From Methanococcoides vulcani (GTDB lineage Archaea; Halobacteriota; Methanosarcinia; Methanosarcinales; Methanosarcinaceae), in NCBI RefSeq assembly GCF_900111645.1, contig NZ_FOHQ01000004.1, positions 62,001 through 126,000 of the forward strand: DNA of 64,000 nucleotides, read 5' to 3'. Within the stretch, counting starts at the first letter, position 1. Each line of letters begins with the position of its first letter. The notes under the pieces were generated by a model. It was not told the origin of the DNA, did no database searches, and saw nothing but the letters and a program-made list of their open reading frames with translations. Shown in pieces: positions 25,670 through 36,400 of the stretch. The translations under genes were made by a program, and so were the position numbers.

Positions 25670-27322
25670 TCAAAGGAAAGAAGAAAATAATAAAAATATA
25701 GAAAGATATTCCTTTTGATCTTCCATCTCGAGTCCCTTCAAAGAAATATCAAACCCATTTTTAACGCAAAAACTCTTTGCTTTATTCATTCGTTCAATCA
25801 ATTCCAATATATCCTTGTCTGATTGAATTGCAGAAAATTCAGGAGGTCTATCAAGGTCAAAAAAACGGTATGTTGAATAAATATCACACCAATCATACAT
25901 ATCCAAAAGCTTTTGTCTTTGCTGTTTAATGTTCAGATTTTTTAAAGAAAGTGTTAAGTCGAATTTTTTACATCTGGTTCTTACTTGATTCATTAGTTTG
26001 ATGTGCTCAATCATCTTTTCATTCGATTGAATTTGATCATAACTCGTTGGCCTTCCTAATCCAAAAAATTTGTAAGTTGAGCGAATTGCACTCCATTTTT
26101 CCATATCTTTATTATACCCTATTTTGTCTTTGTAGAAATCTAGCAATTCTAATGGCTTGTTTATTCCTTTCATTTCGGTCCAGATTTTGTCAGGATTTTT
26201 AAGTTTAGACAAAACATATCTCACAGAAATATTGTGAATACGTACTAGTTTTCTAAAAAGCCTTACATCTGAGTCAGACCAATTTTCATGAATGAAATAA
26301 TCTTTCGAGCTTTGTCCAGATCTCCATTTGTGAGGGTCATAATTGTCATTTTTAATACTTAGTGGGCGGTATCTACAATCTGTAATCTGAACTTCCCACT
26401 TAAAACAATATTTGATTTTTTCAATCATCTCATCAATCGGAATTTCATAGTTGTAAATCATGAATACAAAAATATCTTTGCTGTTGTATCCAGCATCAAT
26501 AAGATGTTTTATCTGCATGGCAATCGTTTGCTTGTCAGAAATCGCACCATCCCACGCAATTCTGACATTTGTAAATCTTGCTTTTTTTAGTAAAATTGCA
26601 ATGTCAGGATCATTTTCTAGTAGTCTACCATCAAATCCACTTTGTGATTCATAAATAATTGGTCTCCCATTGATTCGTATTTCGGATAGTGCTACCAGTA
26701 CTTCCTTTATGTGCTTATTTGCCAAAAAATTATTGTCAAAAAAGATAACTTTATTTTTCCCAGCTGCCAAAATCTCTTCACTGATTCTTTCAGGTGTTTT
26801 ATCGAGTCTTTTGGGTTCAATTTTCCAAGTACCACAGAATGAACATTTTCTAATACAGCCCCTCATCCCATGCATTACATGATAATCTACGTTGTCTATG
26901 AGAGAATAATCAGGCATAGCCTCTTCTGCTTCACTATTAAGTCCCACAAAAACTTCTGCTTCATATTGTGTTAATTGTTTTTTGAAATAATCCATCTTAT
27001 GATGTAAAGTGGCATAGATACCACCAATAATGATCTTAGACTTCGGGAATTCATTTCTATAATGAGAAACACACTTCCAAACATTATCAGACCAATAAGT
27101 GAATAAAGTCGTGATCATTATCGTTTCATAGTCTCTCTTTAATTCTGTTTTAGACTTGTTGCCCCTAACCAGATTTACATAGCATCCTCTACTCTTGCAC
27201 TAGCTACCTATTTTCAAGAGACCAATTGGAATAAAGTTTTTATGAACTGAATTCGCCTTATTTTTACTTTTCTTTGGGTATGGAAAATTAGGTTCCACCA
27301 ATAAAATTGATTTCTTGTCCAT
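25670..27322 (-). CDS. Radical SAM protein with in-frame TAG at codon 41
   Basis: From ATG 27322 the frame encodes MDKKSILLVEPNFPYPKKSK and runs to HKNFIPIGLLKIGS, then a TAG at 27202-27200, then CKSRGCYVNLVRGN. It continues without a stop to TGA at 25670, 550 residues in all. The N-terminus is typical of B12-binding-type radical SAM proteins (ILLVEP and IPIGLLKI), the later YETIMITTLFTYWSD and IIIGGIYATL complete that domain, and GCIRKCSFCGTWK supplies the C-x3-C-x2-C [4Fe-4S] cluster. Starting downstream of the TAG would lose a third of the N-terminal fold. Substrate unknown. The TAG sits where a Tyr or similar residue is expected. Confidence 0.8.
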
Positions 27323-27438
27323 TATTTTTCCCTTATTGATGAATATGTTTTGAGGACTGAATTAAACAAAAGTGCTATTGGGTAAACTAGTTGCTCCAAT
27401 ATACAATTTTTGATGTGGTAAGGATTATATGGCAATTA

Positions 27439-30400
27439 TCAACTGTTTCTTTTTATGATTAAACACTTTTTAAGCTTTTCACTGATAGCATCATCAATTG
27501 GATCAGACAGTCTACTATTTCCACTAGCTACCCTTCTCAATGAAAAACCAAACATTCTTAAGAATCTACCAATTAATGACCCTTTTTTATTGATGAATTG
27601 ATAATTTTCAATAACATCTGAATTCCCAATTAATTTACCAATTACCAGTAAATTGTTCACATTATGGAATGAATAGTGCTTTTGTTCATTGATTCTTGCA
27701 GAACACAATACTTTAAAAGACGCTTCTTTATAAGAAACTAAACCTAATTCCATTGCTAAAGAATATAGCTTTTTTTTAGTGATTTTGTTATTCCCTTCAC
27801 TAAAAATATCAAGTACCTTTTCAGGACCAATTTCATTCCAAATGCTATTAAAGAATAAATTGTTAAATTCTTCTTCTGACAAACATTTTTTATCTAACAG
27901 AAAACCCACGAGATTAAATAAATTTTCTTTCTGTTGAAGAGATAACCAATATAAGCGTTTCATTTTTGTTTCATCATATTTCTTTCTGTAGTCTAAAGAA
28001 TTCAACACATCATAAAACGTTTTTAGATTTACCAAAGGCTCCAATATTGCTTCAAGAGCCATTTCATCTTCACTCATTAATGTCTTTAATAAGTAATTTT
28101 CAATACTTTCCCTTTCAACACCTTGGATATAAAATATTAAATCGCCTTCAACGAGTTCATCCACAGGTAAAAGAATGTAATCATCACTGACTTTCTTTCT
28201 AATCAATGTATTTATAGGGAAGGAGATAGTGCCAGTTTCATCTGTGTCATACTTAACAAGAAACTCAATTTGTTCTTTACAAGCATGAGATTCAACTGAA
28301 TTCTGAATACCTTCTGTGTTAGATTTCCATTTTAGTTCAGTCCAAAGATCTTGAATTGTTCTAATTTCATCTTTTTCAAGATCATTGTTGCCAAATGATG
28401 ACAAAATTTCATCCCTTATTAAAGTGTCAATTGGCGAATCATCGTTAATTTCATTCGCATTGTCCACAAATGAATTTTGAGTAGATGGCAATTGAAATCG
28501 TTTACTTTCACTTGTATTATTTACTGAAAATGATAAATCTTTATCAGAAATAATAGTTCGTTTTTCTGAAAGAAGAGCATCATATAAACTTATTTGATAC
28601 AATAATTGTTTGAAATTTGCTCCAGGATATCCAAAAAAAGTCACCTTCTTGAATGGAAGTAAGAGAGAATCATACCCTTGTGAAATCAAAATATCATTAT
28701 CTGAAACTGTGTGGAAAGGAAGTGGACCAGGAATTAATAATTCTGTATTTTGGATTAAACCAATTGGGAGGGTCAACATTTTTGAAAGCTTGCAATACAA
28801 AATATCTAGTTCATGCAAAGATTTTGAACGAGCATCTCTATCTCTGTATTGTAATTCAACATTTAATTTCAAACTGTTCTGGAATTTATTAAATTTTTGA
28901 TCGAAATCGATATTTAATACTGTCTTTTCATAAAAAGAACCGTTTTTCTGTACTGTCAAATTATATAGCACAAAACTATCAAATGTATCCCTACATGCCC
29001 TCTTGACATCCTCATTATACCTTAAATACCTGACAGAATTTTTTGTGGAAATAATAACTTTGAATTCATTATTTTCATAATACGTTTCTAACCTGATAAT
29101 CGAAGAAGATGCAAACATTTTTTTTAGTTTTTTTGTACTTGATCTTTGAAAGAGGCCTTGTTGATAAATTAGTACCTTTGATTTGTCTCCAAATATTAAA
29201 TATAATTCACTGTTTTTATACATTAATTTAGGAATATTTTGTGCATTCAACAGGTTTTTCATCGATTTGACAAGATAAAGTATAGAATCAATAAAAGATG
29301 ATTGTGTTGCTAAATATGGATATAAATTTGCTACTAAAATGGACTTATTACTATCATTCACATCTGTTTTTGGATTGTTAATCTCGAGCCCTTTGTTCAA
29401 TGTTTCAACTATGTAACTTTGAAAAAGTGTCCGTTTTGAGATTGCAGAAGTTGAAAATAAATTCCTGAATTCATACCCGATATCCCTAGAATTATTCAAT
29501 TCTGAGCATAGCCCACAAAATGTACTAACTGAGTGATTCTTTTCTTTCATAGTTGTAGAAAATATTTGATCTATAGGAAGAGTCATCCAAGATCCATTTT
29601 TAATACAACTGGTTTTAATTTCAGATGGTAAAAGAAAACTATTGAGCATTGGCGGAAAACTTATCAAATTTCTTTCCTTTTTCTCAATTTTTTCAGTATT
29701 AAGATGATCACGGATATTTTTTAGCTGTACATCAAGAGGCCAATCCCACTGAATAATATCATCTTTAGATATGTAGTTCGAACTAGTATTTAGCGGAGGT
29801 AAAATTATGCTATACAATAATGATGTGTTTTCTGGATAGTATAAATCCCATAGATCTCCTTCTAACGATAAGTTAACAATACTAGATGGAGGTTTTTCAA
29901 AACGATTACGTGATTCAAGACAAAATTGTTTTCCCAAATGAATTATATTTATTTCATTATTGTCTTTGATCTTGTCCAAAAAGGATGCTAACCCTTTAAG
30001 ATAAGGCCATGAAAAATGTAAAACCAGTTTAGTATCCATCTCACAAGATCTGTTTATTAAGCGAATAAGATTTTCAAAATTATACTTCCTCTCGTTTATT
30101 GATTCATATATTATCAATTTCGGATTGAAATTATTTAGTTGATAGTTGTCTTTTTCGAATTTAATCGTTTTTTCAGAAATAACAGATGCTGGAGATATAT
30201 CTGTAATTGGAATCGAAACAATCTTAGGCATTGTCTGAAAATTGCCATTTGATAAGTTGTTACTTACATTAGAATCATATTCATTTTTGTATTTTCTAGT
30301 TCCATATTTTGGCCTCTTTGAAACTTCAAATTCAGTTATTTCATTTGTGTCTTCATCAATAATCCCTTTACACCACAAAACATCGTGATAAAAATATAAT

Positions 30401-30750
30401 GAGCTAGACTGCAAACCATTAACGAGTTTTTTATACATTAAAGAAAAATAAACATCCGTACTTTTATTGAACGATTCATTGAACTGAAATCTCGAAGTTC
30501 CAATCAAAACATCACTTTTTGAATCATATGCAAATAAACATGATGCAAGGGCAGACATATTGAAAGGCCCTTGTGAAAATATAATGGTTACTTTTTTTGA
30601 TGATTTTTTTGATAATATAGAATCAAGAATGCTCAGTGAAATCGGAGACAGTTTATCCTCTGTATTTTTAGAAATAATCGACTATTGGAGTTCGTTTTCT
30701 TTACCTAAAATACATTTATATTCCACAGAACAAATCTCATCTTGATTCAT
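27439..30750 (-). CDS. Large DISARM-associated protein (DrmE-position), in-frame TAG at codon 23
   Basis: The ATG at 30750 overlaps the drmC stop as ATGA, and the frame encodes MNQDEICSVEYKCILGKENE-LQ, a TAG at 30684-30682, then SIISKNTEDKLSPISLSILD and on to TGA at 27439, 1103 codons in all. A conventional call would start at an internal ATG (30558) with no ribosome-binding site. I recognise no domain with certainty. The C-terminal third has FPINTLIRKKVSDDYILL and VDELVEGDLIFYI, a beta-strand pattern that reminds me of DrmE-like proteins of class 2 DISARM. Low GC, Lys/Asn/Ser-rich. Translational coupling to drmC argues for a shared function. Confidence 0.65.
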
Positions 30751-31556
30751 TTCCAAACACTCCCTTGCGAAAACATAAAATCAAAAACTTCACAGATTCC
30801 AAATACCTGAATACCTTCAATTAAACATCCGACTTCAAAATTCGCAACGAGATTGTTCATGCGTAATTCTGCACTTCCAACATATGCCATATCAAAATCA
30901 GCAATTATGAGTTTTGCATGAGTACTAGAAATTACATGCTTTTCACTAAAGTGATAGTCTATAATTTTTAAATTATCCACTTTTCCCAGATCTGTTGCCA
31001 TATCAATTAACCATTGAACTTCATTTCCACGGATTTTAGGTCGTTTGAATAGTTCTCTTGTCAGTAATCTAATTTCCACATCTCTTTTTAGTGCATCAGA
31101 CAACAACTTTCTTAAATCTGGAAAAGAAGAGTCATCTAAAACATTTTCTTCTATAAATGGTGAACAAATTCGAAGACATGTCTTAGTAGAACGAATTATT
31201 TTACGAAAACAATCAACACTATCTATCTGATTATTCCTTTTTTCAATGCTTTCAAGGCTTAATTCCCTTAATCGTGGTCTGGAAATTACAATTGATGTTT
31301 TAGTTTTAAAATTTGGTAGTTGAAAGGGTTTTATGAGCCTAACAACAGAGTCTTCCCAAGGATTTTTTTTAATAACCATAGCAAGAGTACCACTATCAAT
31401 TCCATTTTTGACAGTATTTATGAACTCTGCTTTGGTAATCGGTATCGAAGAAGTATATTGTTGACGAATATCTTTAATGCTGCTAGCTTTTGAATCGCAT
31501 AAGAAATCCTGAATATGATTACAGATTACTTCTTCGATATTTGGATTAATAATCAT
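30747..31556 (-). CDS. drmC: DrmC-like phospholipase D-family protein
   Basis: A 269-residue protein of the PLD superfamily. A clear HxK(x)4D motif is STHAKLIIADFDMAYVGSAE near residue 212, and the first half contains TCLRICSPFIEENVLDD, the usual strand before a (here degenerate) first motif. Size and gene order after drmA and drmB fit DrmC of the DISARM phage-defence system, a likely nuclease component that is dispensable in some experiments. The start ATG overlaps the drmB stop (ATGA), and its own stop overlaps the next ATG in the same way. Confidence 0.8.
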   Translation of the reverse strand: MIINPNIEEVICNHIQDFLCDSKASSIKDIRQQYTSSIPITKAEFINTVKNGIDSGTLAMVIKKNPWEDSVVRLIKPFQLPNFKTKTSIVISRPRLRELSLESIEKRNNQIDSVDCFRKIIRSTKTCLRICSPFIEENVLDDSSFPDLRKLLSDALKRDVEIRLLTRELFKRPKIRGNEVQWLIDMATDLGKVDNLKIIDYHFSEKHVISSTHAKLIIADFDMAYVGSAELRMNNLVANFEVGCLIEGIQVFGICEVFDFMFSQGSVWK

Positions 31557-33475
31557 AACAGGTAACCTTTCCCAAAGCGTTCAGAGTTCCCAACCAATGT
31601 CGATCTATCAAGCCCTTGGTTAAAATTGTAACAGACAAATTCAGGAATGTAACTACACGAATTGCATGCTCCCCCTTCATCATACATACAAGCAGGGTCT
31701 TGAGGACAATCTTCTGCCAACTCTTTCACTCTACTAAACCAGTCTTCTAAGTGGTATTCGTATGTAAATTCTAAACCACCAATATTGATACTGTTTGTAG
31801 AATAAATGAAAATTGAACTGGTATACGGACAAATGATTTCAGAAAGACTGCTGATATCCAACCCAGTATCAATTGTTGATTGTTGGATCAACATATGAGA
31901 ATATGTATGCAATAGAGTGTTAACTGCTTCTTTACATTTGTCATCATTTAGGACAGTATTTCTGAAATGTGTGTATGCATCAACTCCTTTCGGAACTTGT
32001 ATGTCACATGTAGATCCTATTTGTTCTTTATTAGCATGTAACCATTGCAATATTCTATCAAAATCAAGTTGGAACAATACACCCTCTGTAATGAAATCCC
32101 TTGCAAAAACGGTAGGCTTCTGCTTATTTGAGGCACCAGTCTCAATCGTCCTAAAAAGAACAGGGTCTCTTCTAGTTGAACCTTCAATTATTCCTAAAAG
32201 TGCCTGAATAATTTTTATATCTGAAAAATGAACAATTTTGTATAATCCAAACTTATTCAACCAAGTAGAAAAATCGTCTGGTTTACAAGAAGGTTCTTCT
32301 TTTTTGCTTCGATCTACAGAATAAAGTAAATTTGAGCATTGAAGATCATTTTCACTAAAATGTATGTTTTGTACAGATTCAAGAACCTTTTCAATATAGA
32401 TAATGCCATATCTGTTTTTAATTTTGACCTCATCAGCACCATCATCAATTCGAGATTTAGACTCTTTTAATACTCTTTGAACAAATGTTAAGAATGGGTT
32501 ATGATGAAGTTGATTGTGCTCTTCAATTTTTAGATTCAAATCAAGATCATCACAAACATCCTCAAAAATCTCTTTAATTTTTGACATGTTCCAAAATTCT
32601 TCTTCATTTGATAATGCACTTTTGAATTCAGGAAGACTTAATTTTGATTCCTCTTTCAAAGAACTAAAAAAGTAATTAAATGCTTCAGACAATAATATGT
32701 CATTAGTATTACTTTTTTTATCGGTATTGCTTTTCTTTGATAAATCAGGAATTGAAATCACATAAGGATGAACAATTGCTCCAGATCTTGCAGGAACCCC
32801 ACGGAATTGTTTTGGTTTTTTTGTTGACAAAACTTCTCCAGTTTTACGAATTGTGTGATCGCATTTATAAAAATAGAGACCTTGTTCATCATGACATTTT
32901 GTACATTGTACTTTATATGATCCAATTTTGTCTTTACCTTTCCATCCTAACTTTAGAAGTGTTCCCTTACCACCACATTTCTTACAATCATCTTTAATAT
33001 TTGTCATATAGTGAAGAGGTAAAAGTCTTCCACATTCATCACAAAAAGCAAGAAATGTAAATTGTTCCCAAGGATCATTGTTTTTGTGACCACACGTTCT
33101 TCCTTTATTCATTTCAAAATATTGATAGCAGCCGTCTTTTTTACAAATAGCACTTGATGGTGAAATTTTGAAAACACCTGATGCACCTTCTTCATCCACG
33201 TCATCAACAAGTTTAATTTTTTTGATTATTAAATCATCAGGAATTATTTCATGGAACATTCCACCGTCTGCCTTTCTCTGTGAAATTTTTTTGTTAATAA
33301 GTTTACTAAATATAGGTTTATACCTCTCAGAATTAAAATCATTTACAAAATCATAAAAGTTGAGACTTACTTCAAAACTCAAATATTGACCATATTTTCG
33401 TGAAAAAAATTGTCCTTTATGTCCTTGAAAAAAGCAACTACTTTCGGCGATGTCATGAATATATTTATTTTTCAT
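31553..33475 (-). CDS. drmB: DrmB-like DUF1998 protein
   Basis: A 640-residue protein. Several zinc-binding cysteine pairs occur in the first 230 residues (FCDECGRLLPLHY, DDCKKCGGKG, CTKCHDEQGLYFYKC). The DUF1998 signature occupies about residues 515-600 (TLLHTYSHMLIQQSTIDTGL, then CPYTSSIFIYSTNSINIGGL), and a final Cys cluster is DCPQDPACMYDEGGACNSC. In DISARM, DrmB forms a complex with the helicase DrmA and helps recognise foreign DNA. GGAGGTG spanning the drmA stop is its ribosome-binding site, so it is translated directly after drmA. Confidence 0.85.
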   Translation of the reverse strand: MKNKYIHDIAESSCFFQGHKGQFFSRKYGQYLSFEVSLNFYDFVNDFNSERYKPIFSKLINKKISQRKADGGMFHEIIPDDLIIKKIKLVDDVDEEGASGVFKISPSSAICKKDGCYQYFEMNKGRTCGHKNNDPWEQFTFLAFCDECGRLLPLHYMTNIKDDCKKCGGKGTLLKLGWKGKDKIGSYKVQCTKCHDEQGLYFYKCDHTIRKTGEVLSTKKPKQFRGVPARSGAIVHPYVISIPDLSKKSNTDKKSNTNDILLSEAFNYFFSSLKEESKLSLPEFKSALSNEEEFWNMSKIKEIFEDVCDDLDLNLKIEEHNQLHHNPFLTFVQRVLKESKSRIDDGADEVKIKNRYGIIYIEKVLESVQNIHFSENDLQCSNLLYSVDRSKKEEPSCKPDDFSTWLNKFGLYKIVHFSDIKIIQALLGIIEGSTRRDPVLFRTIETGASNKQKPTVFARDFITEGVLFQLDFDRILQWLHANKEQIGSTCDIQVPKGVDAYTHFRNTVLNDDKCKEAVNTLLHTYSHMLIQQSTIDTGLDISSLSEIICPYTSSIFIYSTNSINIGGLEFTYEYHLEDWFSRVKELAEDCPQDPACMYDEGGACNSCSYIPEFVCYNFNQGLDRSTLVGNSERFGKGYLL

Positions 33476-33477
33476 AT

Positions 33478-36400
33478 TTACACCTCCATTTTGTCCAACA
33501 GCATCTTATCCCTGTTATTTAGCTCAAGTGCTACATTTTTTTGCATACCCCTCATTCCAGATTGTGTACGGTAGTACGGATGGCCCGTTTTCGTGAGAAT
33601 ATTTGGGAAAAAAGTATCCTCTTTATCTTTTCCAAGTTTGATCTCGTTTAGTCTTTCTTCGACCTCTGTTCGAACGTCAATATCTAATATACGATCCCCA
33701 TAAACATTGTATATAAAATTTATTAGTTCTTCAATATCATCATCTTTTAAATTTAAAATATCTTTTTTCTTGTAAAGTGGTTTACCTTTTTCATTTGATA
33801 GATAGTTGAGAATACCTGCACAAAAAACAGAATTCATTGTCTGCAACAAACCTAATTTTGAAAACCTATTTATTGGAATTGGACGGACTTCATGATCTAA
33901 AGAATTGTGATATCTATTGAAGTTTCGATAAAAACTTTCATCTCTGACACGATTAGGATAAAACCACAGTAAAATCATACCCAAATGCTTTCTTCCTACA
34001 CGGGAAAGTGCTTGAATATACTCTGAAGTTGAATATGGTAAGCCTTGGAATACCATAAAATTAAGTTCATCTAGATCAACCCCATGTGAAACAACAGAAT
34101 TAGAATATATTGGTTCAAACTGAATTCCATCCATATCAACTGCAGAAGGGTTATAATTGAAGACAAAATCACGAACTTTATCAATTGCTTTCTTTAAATC
34201 TTCGAGCTCACTATCACCTGTCAATACTATACCCTGAATATCAGAATTATTAAACTCGTTCTTTTTTAATGCATCATTAACAACTGCATCTTTTAATCGT
34301 CCCATATCATAAACATCTTGTTTTTTAATGTGATACGTAAGTGGTACAAGATAATGATTCAAAAGTTTCTGTGCCTCTTTACTATTTGTTATTCCATACT
34401 TAGCACAAAATTTAGATGAATTAGAATTAAGTTCTTTTTGTGAAGTAATTATAAATTCTGCATAGTGCAACAATGTTCTCAAAGAAGCATAATGGTTATC
34501 CCTTAAATTTGGTTTTAAGCCATAAATGATTCTTTTTGGGCCATCTCTTTGTTCAAAGAAAAAATCGTTTTCACTGCCTGCACCTTCTGGACATCTACCA
34601 GGAATTACAAAGAATTTTTTATTATAAAGTTCTTTGATCTGTTTTTCCGCTCCGTTTAGAGTTGCACTCATTGCAATATGCTTCATTTTACGACCAGATC
34701 TCTCCTCGACTATTGCTTCAATCAATCCTTCGAAATGAGAAGAAATTGTGCCAAATCCTTCTTTTAATAAGTGCATTTCATCTTGGATAGAAAGACGAGG
34801 GCCACTCATACTAGGTGTAAACTCACCAATATTAGTGCATTGAAATTCTTCTTCCTTTTTGTCTTCACATTTGTCCCCTGAAGGAATAAATCCATGATTA
34901 TCTGGACACATACTTCCAGCTCCCCCCAAGAGGTTACGAGCTCTTCTCTGTTGTGACAAACTTGCCCACTTATCAACGGTTGAGACAATAACAGTTGGTC
35001 TCCATCTAAAAATCTCCCTATCACTTTGGTATATAGAAAATTGTTTGTTGCAGTTATCACATTGATGAATAATTGTTTTTTTTGCAGAGTCTTCCTTTAA
35101 TTGAATATTGCCCTTTGAATTTGATGAACATAATGGGCATATAGACAAAATTGAAGAAATCGGCGCAGGAGATATTATTTTGTTATGATCATAAAGATTG
35201 TTTCTCACTTTCGAATACAAATCTGGAAAATCATCACTTTTACTGCCTACATAATACCCAAGTGAGAATGGAACACCAGGGAACAATTGATTATTTTGCT
35301 TACGAATTTCTTCAGCATGAATTATGATGCTTGCGATTCTTTCAAGCTGTTGAATCGATAACATTCGAAGTGGAAATTTTACAATTGCGCTTACTCCCTC
35401 TATTTTACCAGTAATTCTTTCATAAAAAGAAGTAAAAATTACAAGAGCAAAATACGCCTCAGACTTACCTCCACCAGTATCCACATGAAGAACATCTGTT
35501 GTATCTAGATCAGTTTCTTCCGAAATTGATTCGATGCTTGATAAGAAGAAGGCAAGCTGGAACAACCTCCAACCAGCGTTTGGTACTGAAGGATTTTTAG
35601 TTGAATAGTAATTGTTAAATGTTTTGTTTGTTTTAAGAAAAGATTGTTGAACATCTTTACTTGATTTTATTAGTTCAATTCCTTTTTCAACCCGAGCAAT
35701 GAGTTTTTCAAAATTGTCTGCATAAAATATTCGTTCTCCCCAAGTACTTTGCCTATTTTCATTGCTTTTTCTAACTTCAAACTCATCTATTGATACATCT
35801 GAAGGAATATTGTTTTTGTAGATCTCATTATATTTTTTCATTTCAGAAACAAATGCATCCAGAGTTCCTATTGAAGTGTCCAGTTCCATCAAATTAGAAA
35901 ATGTGAGATTTAAATTCGAAATATTAGATCTTGGTAAAATGTTTTTTTGTTCAAAGCGAGCAAAATGATCAGTAACAAATTTGTTTTGTTGTTCATCCAC
36001 CCAACTTGCCTGACAATTCATCGTTCGAAAATCATAAAAATATCGTTGCTTATGTCCTTCATAAGAATAATTATCAACAAATTCTTCAGTAGATAGGTTG
36101 TCGATATCAACTTCAAGTCTACAATCGAAAAGAGTGTTTTCAAACGCATTTTTTTTAGTAGAATCCGAAGCTTTTTCTGAGGATTCATCTTTAACAAGTT
36201 CTTTTCCAGTATTTTCATAGCTTAAAGTAATTAATTTATTTTCATCGTCAAATTCGGAAATCTTTACCGATACTTTTGCAGCCCACAAATTGTCATTTAT
36301 ACTTCTGATAATCAAAGGATCAGAATTTGCTTTTTCACGAACATCAAAAAAATCGAGATGCATCTCTTTTTCAGTTGATAAGTCTATTTTGTATGTGTTA

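Noticed and set aside
25670-30750. Ambers as independent sequencing errors
   Set aside because: Four substitutions all producing TAG and none producing TAA or TGA or an indel in these genes is unlikely, though the GIY-YIG frameshift shows single errors cannot be fully excluded.
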